From Phycisphaerae bacterium (lineage in GTDB: Bacteria > Planctomycetota > Phycisphaerae > UBA1845 > CAIVHJ01), in NCBI GenBank assembly GCA_022072405.1, contig JAJVHX010000019.1:3790-67789 (forward strand): a stretch of DNA of 64,000 bases. The letters are read 5' to 3'. The notes under the pieces were generated by a model. That model was not told the DNA's origin, did no database searches, and saw only the letters and a program-made list of their open reading frames with translations. A program made the position numbers and the translations under genes. Within the stretch, counting starts at the first letter, position 1; each line of letters begins with the position of its first letter. Below are positions 34,693 to 41,765 of this stretch, one piece after another.

Positions 34693-35095
34693 AACCAGTA
34701 TCCTATCATTCAACAACAAACAAAATAACAACCATGCTGCCTGTCTTATTCTGGACGCAGTAACTACACAACTCCCTACAGCACAGCCAACATTCTGGCA
34801 ATTACCGGCATGAATGAACCGGAAAAACAGGCGGGCCGTCCATCCCCGGTCGAACAGCACACGTAATATCTCTTGCAGTACGCGTACCGATCAGTATCTC
34901 TGACGCTGCCAGGCAACCAAAACAGCGTCAGCCTCATCTGCATCCCTGGAAATCGTGATTGACGTTAAATCTGCTGATGAGCAATTTAACAGGTCGACTG
35001 CCAAAGAGCAATCTACAGGCCGACAGCCATTACCTGATTGCTAATTTAAGGGGAATATAGCAGTTGTAGTGATAATTTACTGACCAATAATCAGT
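34693..35095 (-). other. Long fusA leader region without a gene
   Basis: About 400 bases between the anchored-protein gene (ending 35096) and fusA. No reading frame with coding character is seen. An extended -10 at 35054-35062 lies at its upstream end, and the rest would be a long 5' untranslated leader. I could not identify a defined regulatory fold. Confidence 0.4.
35054..35062 (-). promoter_or_regulatory. Candidate extended -10 promoter for fusA
   Basis: On the minus strand the sequence reads TGC-TATATT (35062-35054), an extended -10 element in an AT-rich stretch, without a good -35. Confidence 0.3.
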
Positions 35096-35494
35096 TTAAA
35101 ACATTTGCGCTGGCGGTTTTTCCTCTTCAGTATTCTCCTCTCCAGTCTCTTCCTGATTGGGCGTAGTGTTGCGAGGTCGTCGAGGGCGCCGTTTGTTGGT
35201 GTTATCCTGTGGCTGTTCAGCAGACGACGAATCTTCACCCGATTCATCAGCCGTCAATCGAGCTTCGCTATCATCGGTTGTCACCCCCTCGCCGTCAGGT
35301 GCGGGTGAAGATTCCTGCGGAATCGATTGAGCCACCGGTGCGCCCTGAGGCAACACCGGTTCTTCTGATTCATTGCTGCCGGAAAAGAAATTTCGATATC
35401 CGGCATAGCCTGCCAAAATCAGCAACACCACACCTAACGCCACCAGATTGGAACGCCCCGATGTTGGCGCGGTTGATTTTTGTTGATGTGACAT
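35096..35494 (-). CDS. Membrane-anchored low-complexity protein (module B partner)
   Basis: A 132-residue protein with one N-terminal transmembrane helix (SNLVALGVVLLILAGYAGY), then a disordered Ser/Glu/Asp/Pro-rich region, a short basic patch (NKRRPRRPRN) and an acidic tail (EETGEENTEEEKP). It follows the prepilin-like gene at 35520 by 25 bases. Its layout parallels the protein at 36816-37193, which also follows a prepilin-like gene. No family is recognised; a role in assembling or anchoring the pseudopilin-like partner is inferred only from context. Confidence 0.7.
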   Translation of the reverse strand: MSHQQKSTAPTSGRSNLVALGVVLLILAGYAGYRNFFSGSNESEEPVLPQGAPVAQSIPQESSPAPDGEGVTTDDSEARLTADESGEDSSSAEQPQDNTNKRRPRRPRNTTPNQEETGEENTEEEKPPAQMF

Positions 35495-35519
35495 ATCCGA
35501 TCTCCCTTGGCGTTATCGA

Positions 35520-36647
35520 TTATGGCAGGGCACCGAACAGGCCATTGGAATAATATTCCGGAGACGGGAAAGTGTGGTTCTGCCAGCCGACGCCCTGTTT
35601 GAACAGATGCCCCACTTGCGTGAAAGTATGCGAACTGGGATTGGCAGGATCACTCGTATAGGGGAAGTTGTTCTCGATGGTTCCACCTCGCAATGCCCAG
35701 TTGCCATGATTCACCACATCCGGGTTGCTGATACTGACGACATCCGTGGCGATCGAAAACTTCACTGCACCGGCATGCCCGTCAGCAAAGGCGACATTGT
35801 GTTGGCGTAATTCACCATGCCAGCCTGTGGTGTACAGTTCAGGGTCATTCTGCGAAGCAAGGAAGTTATTCCACATACAACCATAAAAGCCTTTATTTTC
35901 CAGAAAGGTGACGACGACGTTGGGTCGTTGAATGGATTCATAAGGCCGCAAGAAAGCCCCTCCGGTGGTGATATCAGAACCGGCTCCATAAAAGACGCTG
36001 TCGGTACCATAACTCGAGCCCACAATATCAAAGACTGCCTTGTTCTGGCGCTTATATCGTCCGAACTCACCTGGACCAATTCGTCCCCCAAGAATAATTC
36101 CGGTCGTACCATCTTTGGTCGGGTTATAGCCGGTATCCGATGGGCAGCGAAAAACATTCCAGTCCAATTGTTCATCTTTGCGAGCTTCTTCCAGCGGCAG
36201 CGCGGTCAACTGGGCCCAAGGCAATACATGTGGCACCGATTTGAACATGTAGCGATTCAGGGGACGCTGCCCAGGGCCGGAACCATTTTTAGTACAGAAC
36301 ATGGCATTGGTCGGTTGGCCGGTGGTCGAAGAATAATCATTCTTGTCATGGGTGCCGCTCTTGCCCATGGAGGCGTTCCGGGCGGCGCTCAGATGGTACA
36401 AATCCTTGATATTGGGTAGAACCGGTATGAGATAACCGCTCGTATCCGAATTCGCATAACTGACGGCGGTATTGATGATATCATGCATGTTGGCCAGGCA
36501 ACGGGTGAACTTGGCCTGTTCACGGGCATTGGCCAGGGTGGGGAGCAGAATCGAAATTAATAAGGCGATGATGGCGACCACAACCAACAACTCAATCAAT
36601 GTAAATCCATGCAATTTTCTGGGGCAGCGGGTAACGCTGGTCGACAT
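35520..36647 (-). CDS. Prepilin-type N-terminal cleavage/methylation domain protein (module B)
   Basis: A 375-residue protein. A basic leader is followed by the type IV prepilin/pseudopilin segment [20 protein letters not shown], cut by a prepilin peptidase after Gly and N-methylated on Phe. The C-terminal part holds HNVAFADGHAGAVKF, the HxxxxxADGH element frequent in planctomycete H-X9-DG proteins. ATG 36647 has GGAGG upstream, which favours it over 36734. The globular part has several Cys and Gly and is probably extracellular. It is the second of two paralogues in tandem. Confidence 0.88.
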   Translation of the reverse strand: MSTSVTRCPRKLHGFTLIELLVVVAIIALLISILLPTLANAREQAKFTRCLANMHDIINTAVSYANSDTSGYLIPVLPNIKDLYHLSAARNASMGKSGTHDKNDYSSTTGQPTNAMFCTKNGSGPGQRPLNRYMFKSVPHVLPWAQLTALPLEEARKDEQLDWNVFRCPSDTGYNPTKDGTTGIILGGRIGPGEFGRYKRQNKAVFDIVGSSYGTDSVFYGAGSDITTGGAFLRPYESIQRPNVVVTFLENKGFYGCMWNNFLASQNDPELYTTGWHGELRQHNVAFADGHAGAVKFSIATDVVSISNPDVVNHGNWALRGGTIENNFPYTSDPANPSSHTFTQVGHLFKQGVGWQNHTFPSPEYYSNGLFGALP

Positions 36648-36706
36648 TCGTCGTCCTCCATGTGTGATGCTTTCTGATGTGTAACCTGACGATGCCCACG
36701 GACCAA

Positions 36707-36731
36707 ACCGGGGTATACAATACACCCCGGT
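36707..36731 (-). other. Inverted repeat between two module genes
   Basis: ACCGGGGT and ACCCCGGT are exact inverse repeats around a nine-base loop, between module A and module B. Read on the minus strand the stem is followed by TTTGG, so it could be a weak terminator or processing site that separates expression of the two modules. Confidence 0.4.
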
Positions 36732-36815
36732 CAATTCAGATATATCAATCGTTCACCGGCCTTCGATCTGTCGTCGGCCTGCCAGATTCAACCTTCCCGT
36801 CATCTTTTTGCGATC

Positions 36816-37193
36816 CTACATGGAAGGCGCTACGGGCACCTGCTCCTCGCCTTCTTCCGTTGAATCACCACCATCATCCGCTCCATCAATCGACCGAGGT
36901 TTTCGCGGAGATCGGGTTCTGGGTTTTTCCGGGGACTGATTTTCCGGTGCCGGGTCGGCAGCCGCCTGTGCCTCCGGCTGTTCCTCCAGCCGTCCGCCCT
37001 CTTCAGCGGCCGGCTCGCTCGGCTGAGGTTCAGCAGATGCGGCGGGGTTTCGTGAAGCCGCCCGGTTGGCTTCTATCGTGGCACGGATCTGCGGATCGGT
37101 GGAAGTATCATTGGGCGATGATTGAAAGATCCAGACCACCGCCGCCACACCAAGGATGGCTAGACTCAGCACTACTTTCATTGATTTTTTCAT
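36816..37193 (-). CDS. Membrane-anchored low-complexity protein (module A partner)
   Basis: A 125-residue protein with one N-terminal transmembrane helix (MKVVLSLAILGVAAVVWIF), an Ala/Pro/Glu-rich disordered region, a basic patch (KPRTRSPRKPRS) and an acidic tail (DDGGDSTEEGEEQ). ATG 37193 is chosen because GAGAG lies upstream and the transmembrane segment follows directly. It follows the prepilin-like gene at 37251 by 57 bases. Architecture matches the protein at 35096-35494 although the sequences are only loosely similar. Confidence 0.65.
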   Translation of the reverse strand: MKKSMKVVLSLAILGVAAVVWIFQSSPNDTSTDPQIRATIEANRAASRNPAASAEPQPSEPAAEEGGRLEEQPEAQAAADPAPENQSPEKPRTRSPRKPRSIDGADDGGDSTEEGEEQVPVAPSM

Positions 37194-37250
37194 GTGAACA
37201 CTCTCACAAGCTGTGGCCAATGTGCAGCTAATCACTATTTCAGCTGATTC

Positions 37251-38390
37251 TTATTGCCGTGGTGGTGTAGAGGCCGAATAGGTCAAACCCGTAACCACTG
37301 GCGGCGCCGGATAACAATGCATGGTCCAGAATTCGCCATTATAGAGAACATTTCTGGAGAGATCGGGATCCGCCGCCTCATCGGTAACATCAACAGATTC
37401 CAGGCGTGATCCTCGTAATTTCCAGTTATTCGAGTGAATGGCATTGCCGGCAGTATCCAGGTTGGTGACATCTGTTCTGACCACGCGCGGGGCAAAGGCG
37501 GCATGACCATCAACAAAAGCGGTTTCCACGTTATTGAAGCCGCCATGATTACCGATGATAAAGCTGTTGGCTGTGCCCGCTTCATCACTGAAGTGATTCC
37601 AATCGGCCACCATACGATCGGTAGCTTCATAAAATAAGACGGTCTCCGCCGGTGTGGGGATTAATACCTGATCGCGCAGTACGGGCGTGATACTGCGCAT
37701 GCTGTTACCCGCTGACCCGCCGTATACGAAAAATGGAATGTTTGTATAACTATTACCATAAATATCATAAGTACTGGTCCCTTCCGCTACGCCTGTAGCC
37801 CCGCCTCCGACCTGAGTACTGTATGCATCAGGAATCATGTTAAGACCATCTTCACCGATAGCCCAACCTCTATCTGATGGGCAGCGAAACTGCTCCAATA
37901 TTATCTGTTCATCTCTTCGCGCGAGTTCCAATGGTGCAGAGAATTGATCTTCAAATTTAGCTTTTAGAAGAATCTTATTGAAAGGTCTCGTCGCCGGACC
38001 AAAACCCGCCTTGGTACTGGCATACCCATTACTGTACATTGCATGAATACCCACGGCATAGTCATGTCGACCACTCTTGCCGCCAAATGCGTTCTGTATC
38101 CCAATGAAAGCGGCTCTATTGGCGTTGGGAGGTGCAATCTCCAGATATCGGGAATGCATCGGAGTCAGATAGCCGCTGGCGTCATTGTTGGAATATATCT
38201 GACCCGCAATACTGATATCGTGCAGATTGGAAGAACATTTGACAACTTTGGCCTGTTCACGAGCGGAAGCTAAAGTGGGGAGCAGAATCGAGATCAGTAA
38301 GGCGATGATGGCGACCACAACCAGCAGTTCGATCAATGTGAAACCCGGGCGAGCAGCGCATAGCCGCCCCTGCACATGACGCGACACCAT
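37251..38390 (-). CDS. Prepilin-type N-terminal cleavage/methylation domain protein (module A)
   Basis: A 379-residue protein with a basic leader and the prepilin segment [20 protein letters not shown], identical to module B. The C-terminal half contains [19 protein letters not shown], the H-x-n-DGH element. GGGAGG lies at ideal spacing before ATG 38390. The N-terminal 60 residues match module B closely, while the globular parts share spaced motifs (RCPSD, TRPFNK against QRPLNR), which indicates an old tandem duplication. A strong promoter candidate lies upstream at 38542-38570. Confidence 0.88.
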   Translation of the reverse strand: MVSRHVQGRLCAARPGFTLIELLVVVAIIALLISILLPTLASAREQAKVVKCSSNLHDISIAGQIYSNNDASGYLTPMHSRYLEIAPPNANRAAFIGIQNAFGGKSGRHDYAVGIHAMYSNGYASTKAGFGPATRPFNKILLKAKFEDQFSAPLELARRDEQIILEQFRCPSDRGWAIGEDGLNMIPDAYSTQVGGGATGVAEGTSTYDIYGNSYTNIPFFVYGGSAGNSMRSITPVLRDQVLIPTPAETVLFYEATDRMVADWNHFSDEAGTANSFIIGNHGGFNNVETAFVDGHAAFAPRVVRTDVTNLDTAGNAIHSNNWKLRGSRLESVDVTDEAADPDLSRNVLYNGEFWTMHCYPAPPVVTGLTYSASTPPRQ

Positions 38391-38541
38391 GATAAACCTC
38401 CCGGCTGAGATTAGATGTGAACAACCGGCGCGAGTGGGAAGGATAGCCAGCTGCCAGCCTCAGCCTTTTACTAGATTGTTAAAAATCGCGAACTGTTGCG
38501 ACCAGTTCCAGTCAGGACTTGGCCTTCTTCTGCATATTCTT

Positions 38542-38570
38542 ATACTAAGTCTAATAAAAACAATTGTCAA
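38542..38570 (-). promoter_or_regulatory. Sigma-70 type promoter for the prepilin-like operon
   Basis: On the minus strand a consensus TTGACA (38570-38565), a 17-base AT-rich spacer and TAGTAT (38547-38542) precede the gene at 38390. The untranslated leader would be about 145 bases. Confidence 0.6.
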
Positions 38571-38682
38571 GAGTTTGTTATGCACGGATTAACGGACCAT
38601 TACGGAGCGGATTACCGAAGAGAGAAATTCTAATCCCGGCTCTATACGGAAATAAAGGGTGAAATGAATAATTAGCAAAAAA

Positions 38683-39741
38683 TCAGTTACGGACCGGAGC
38701 CGAAATACCATCGTCATTCTGATGAGCAATATTCGGTAGTAGTGTGAGATTTGTACCCTCCGCAGCCAGATACCGATCCAGGAATGAACTGGTACGCAGC
38801 GCATAATCGACCGGTGCAACGATCGCACTTTGATTATGTTTAGCCTTGGGTACGATCCATAAAAATTTCGGATCGCCAGCGGCTGCGTAGAGAATTCGCG
38901 TTTGATCAACCGGGATATGCCCGTCACGCTGGCCATGAATGAAAAAAATGGGAATGCTGTCCATAGCCAGCAGCGCCTTACGGGCCGAAGGAATGCGAAT
39001 CCCCAGCTTGCACTTGCATTCCCGCAGCAGACACCAGCGCAGAAATCGCCAGAAGGTGGATGGGTGATTTTCATAAGCCAGCCGAACTTTGGCGAAAATA
39101 CTGGCCCAGCGTTTCATAAAATATTCAATGACTTTGTCACTGCTGAAGGCGCCATCCGTAATGATCGCTTTAATCGCATCGTGGTGGCGGGCTGCCAGCA
39201 GACAGGTTGTCCCACCGCGTGACACACCAAACAGAGCGACCTCGCGGGGCCTTCCCTGCCTTTCGAGCCAATCCTCGACAAAGGCGAGTGCCCCCAGCAG
39301 ATCGCTCACTTCCCGATCCGTAGCCCATTGCAGAGGCTTGTAGCCCTCTTCAAAAGTGGAACCGCCGTGATTACGAAAATCAAAACTGAATACGTCGTAA
39401 CCGGCTTCCAGAATACCCTGGCAATAACGTGCACAACTGTACATGTCGCTCATGAATTCCGGTGCAAAAACGACCATACCTTTGGGACGACGATGTGAGT
39501 GGCCATAGAGAAACATCCCCTGCAAGCGCAGCCCATCGAAGGCTCGAAATTCAACCACTTCTCCTTCCTGACGTACAAAATCTCGCGGCACCAGGCTGAG
39601 CGGTGGTATCGTGTCACGAACAATATTCAGCGCAATTTTTATATATTTATGGATAATCAGCCACGGCACCAGCACCAGAAGGACAAGGGTGGAGGAAATG
39701 GAAATCAATGCCCAGTAATGAAATAGGAAATCCGTTACCAT
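38683..39741 (-). CDS. Membrane-anchored alpha/beta hydrolase
   Basis: A 352-residue protein with an N-terminal membrane anchor (WALISISSTLVLLVLVPWLI) and an alpha/beta hydrolase fold. The nucleophile elbow is FGVSRGGTT (Ser), the acid is probably in HGQRDGHIPVDQ (Asp) and the His in PKAKHNQSA. Oxyanion-side residues lie in FDFRNHGGS. Substrate is unknown; the family includes esterases and peptidases. It is transcribed away from the RNA and nusA region on its right and toward the prepilin-like operon promoter. Confidence 0.82.
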   Translation of the reverse strand: MVTDFLFHYWALISISSTLVLLVLVPWLIIHKYIKIALNIVRDTIPPLSLVPRDFVRQEGEVVEFRAFDGLRLQGMFLYGHSHRRPKGMVVFAPEFMSDMYSCARYCQGILEAGYDVFSFDFRNHGGSTFEEGYKPLQWATDREVSDLLGALAFVEDWLERQGRPREVALFGVSRGGTTCLLAARHHDAIKAIITDGAFSSDKVIEYFMKRWASIFAKVRLAYENHPSTFWRFLRWCLLRECKCKLGIRIPSARKALLAMDSIPIFFIHGQRDGHIPVDQTRILYAAAGDPKFLWIVPKAKHNQSAIVAPVDYALRTSSFLDRYLAAEGTNLTLLPNIAHQNDDGISAPVRN

Positions 39742-39915
39742 CAGGATGATTCACACTGTCTATGCTGCCGCGCCAAAATTCAACCTACGCAATGCGAAAT
39801 TGGTCTATATCAATACCCTCACGGAACGACAGATGCAATCAGAATTTAACCATAAGTTGAATACGTAAAATGATGTTCGGCGCTGCTTTGAACCGCATCG
39901 CCTACCTAAAATGGT

Positions 39916-39943
39916 TTGACGGGAAGAGTTATGTCAATATAAT
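39916..39943 (+). promoter_or_regulatory. Strong promoter candidate of the RNA upstream of nusA
   Basis: TTGACG (39916-39921), a 16-base spacer and a perfect TATAAT (39938-39943). A start near 39950 would place the next 370 bases in the transcript, with no long reading frame. Confidence 0.6.
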
Positions 39944-39949
39944 GAAGAA

Positions 39950-40319
39950 ATCAGGTAACCCGATTCCCTCCGGAAATTCACGCCGGGCGGATGAGCTGCC
40001 AGCCGGCGGGCTGTGGCAGAACCGGAGAGGGTACAGTCTGTCAGTAGCCCTCATTTAATTACTGGTGGTGTTACCGACAGAGTCGATGACGATCACTTGA
40101 TCATGGAATCCAGGGTGCGGTATGCGGAGCTTGGTACTTGAACAACAGGCAGAGGCAGGCGAACTATGATGCGAACGCGTAGGTCAGAGCGAAGCATCTC
40201 TGGCGTGCGCTGCGCAGCCGTAGTATGGGTCAAGGGAGCCAGCCGATGAGTTGATGCTTTTCAGCCATGTTGCTCCGGTGTCGTGATCAAGGTGGGTTCC
40301 AGAGATTGCCCACCTTTTT
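39950..40319 (+). ncRNA. Candidate structured non-coding RNA upstream of nusA
   Basis: About 370 bases lie between a strong promoter and a rho-independent terminator, with no convincing reading frame. Paired segments include CCCTCCGG with CCGGAGAGGG enclosing the nested hairpin CTGC-CAGCC-GGCG-GGCTG, CAGTA/TACTG inside CTGTC/GACAG, CAGAG/CTCTG, and the long-range helix CTTGATCA (40096-40103) with TGATCAAG (40284-40291). The density of complementary arms suggests a folded RNA. I could not match it to RNase P RNA, tmRNA, SRP RNA or 6S RNA from conserved motifs. It could also be a long regulatory leader of the nusA operon ending in an attenuator. Confidence 0.5.
40289..40319 (+). terminator. Rho-independent terminator before nusA
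   Basis: AAGGTGGG pairs with CCCACCTT around a 12-base loop and is followed by TTTG TTTTG. Its first bases overlap the 3' arm of the long-range helix CTTGATCA/TGATCAAG, so the two structures could be alternative folds. Confidence 0.75.
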
Positions 40320-40340
40320 GTTTTGTAGGTTAAGAAAGTC

Positions 40341-40365
40341 AGCCACTGCCGCCTGGCCAGTGGCT
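40341..40365 (+). promoter_or_regulatory. Hairpin in the nusA 5' untranslated region
   Basis: AGCCACTG and CAGTGGCT form an exact eight-base stem with a nine-base loop, ending about 11 bases before the AGGAATAGGAT ribosome binding region of nusA. It is well placed to affect translation or termination. Confidence 0.45.
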
Positions 40366-40388
40366 GAACACGCGAAGAGGAATAGGAT

Positions 40389-41738
40389 ATGAATGCTGAA
40401 CTGCTGCGAATTGTCGATGCGATCAGCCGCGACAAGAACATTGAAAAAGAAGCGGTATTTCATGATCTGGAACTGGCCATGATTTCCGCCGCAAACAAAT
40501 CCTACGGTATCACCGAGGATTGCGTGGTCAGTATTGACCGCATTTCCGGTCTGATCACAGCCAGTCACAATGGCCGAGCCATAGACATGAAAGATCTGGG
40601 ACGTATCGCCGCCCAGACCGCCAAGCAGATCATGATCCAGAAAATCCGTGAAGCCGAACGCGGCAGTATTTATGAAGAATATTCCGAACGGGTCGGCACC
40701 ATCATCACCGGCGGTGTGGTTCGCTATGAGGGCGGCGCACTGATCATCAACCTGGGCCGAACGGAGGGGTTTCTACCCAAGAGCGAGCAGATTCCCGGTG
40801 AAACTTCACACCACCCTGGAGAGCGTTTACGGGCCATGATCCTCGATGTGCGTGAAGCCCCCAATCAAGTGAAAATCGTGCTGACCCGCAGTCATCCCGA
40901 CTTTATCCGGCGGCTATTTGAGCTGGAAGTGCCCGAAGTGGCGGAGCGGATCATCGAAATTAAGGCACTGGCCCGTGAGGCAGGGTATCGCACCAAAGTG
41001 GCGGTCAGCTCCATTGACTCCAAGGTGGATGCCGTCGGCGCCTGCGTCGGAGTTCGCGGCAGTCGTATCCGCAATATCGTCGACGAACTGGGCGGAGAGA
41101 AAATCGACATCGTGCGCTGGAACGAATCGTCACAGATTTTGATTGCCAATGCACTCAAACCCGCCGAAGTGCAGGAGATCGCCTTGTGCTTCGAACTGGG
41201 CCGAGCCACGGTGGTCGTAGCGGATGACCAGCTTTCCCTGGCCATCGGTAAGCGAGGCCAAAATGTCCGACTCGCTGCCCGCCTGACCGGCTGGGATATC
41301 GATATTCTGACACCGGTCGAATACAACAAGGGCCTGGATATTCTTGAGAAAACACTTAAGAGCATCGAAGGCGTTGAAGATGTGCTGGTCGAGAAAATCA
41401 TGGCTCTGGGACTGATTACTGTAGGTGACCTGGAGGATGTCGGCAGCGATCCATTGGTGACCGAATTGGAAGTGGACGCCCCTCTGGCCGAGAGGATCAT
41501 TTCGGCGGCCAGTGCAGCGGCGGTGCGAATGGCGGAAGAATCCGCTGCAGCAGCAGCCCTGGCTTCCGAACAGGCTGCCGCAGGTGTGGATAATGACGCC
41601 GCGGCGCCGGAATCGGATGACGATGCTGACCGTGCTTCAGTCAGCGATACCTCGGAGAGCCTTGCGGAACAACTGGATACTGCCGCCACCGCTCAGGCGA
41701 GCACCGAATCCGCCGACGGAACTCAAGAATTGTCATAA
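40389..41738 (+). CDS. nusA: Transcription termination/antitermination factor NusA
   Basis: A 449-residue protein. The N-terminal RNA polymerase-binding domain (MNAELLRIVDAISRDKNIEK) is followed by the S1 domain (about 95-170, GTIITGGVVRYEGGALIINL), KH1 and KH2 domains (VGACVGVRGSRIRNIVDELG, LSLAIGKRGQNVRLAARLTG), and an HhH-like segment. The last 70 residues are Ala/Glu/Asp-rich and disordered. AGGA lies before the ATG. It heads the nusA-infB-rbfA unit; rimP, often the gene before it, is absent. Confidence 0.97.
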   Translation: MNAELLRIVDAISRDKNIEKEAVFHDLELAMISAANKSYGITEDCVVSIDRISGLITASHNGRAIDMKDLGRIAAQTAKQIMIQKIREAERGSIYEEYSERVGTIITGGVVRYEGGALIINLGRTEGFLPKSEQIPGETSHHPGERLRAMILDVREAPNQVKIVLTRSHPDFIRRLFELEVPEVAERIIEIKALAREAGYRTKVAVSSIDSKVDAVGACVGVRGSRIRNIVDELGGEKIDIVRWNESSQILIANALKPAEVQEIALCFELGRATVVVADDQLSLAIGKRGQNVRLAARLTGWDIDILTPVEYNKGLDILEKTLKSIEGVEDVLVEKIMALGLITVGDLEDVGSDPLVTELEVDAPLAERIISAASAAAVRMAEESAAAAALASEQAAAGVDNDAAAPESDDDADRASVSDTSESLAEQLDTAATAQASTESADGTQELS

Positions 41739-41765
41739 TTGCAGGTGAAAGGCAGGTTTCTTTCC

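Noticed and set aside
39960-40035. Glycine riboswitch, suggested by GGAGAG
   Set aside because: The second conserved element (GCCGAAGGGGC) and the tandem layout are absent, and the downstream gene is nusA.
39870-40058. 62-codon plus-strand frame upstream of nusA
   Set aside because: It overlaps the promoter and first hairpins of the candidate RNA, has no ribosome binding site and no coding character.
39950-40319. RNase P RNA, tmRNA, SRP RNA or 6S RNA
   Set aside because: No GAGGAAAGTCC, no tRNA-like ends or tag frame, no SRP tetraloop segment and no clear 6S central bubble could be found by eye.
40892-41689. Minus-strand open frame over nusA
   Set aside because: Ser/Ala-rich antisense shadow of the NusA C-terminal region.
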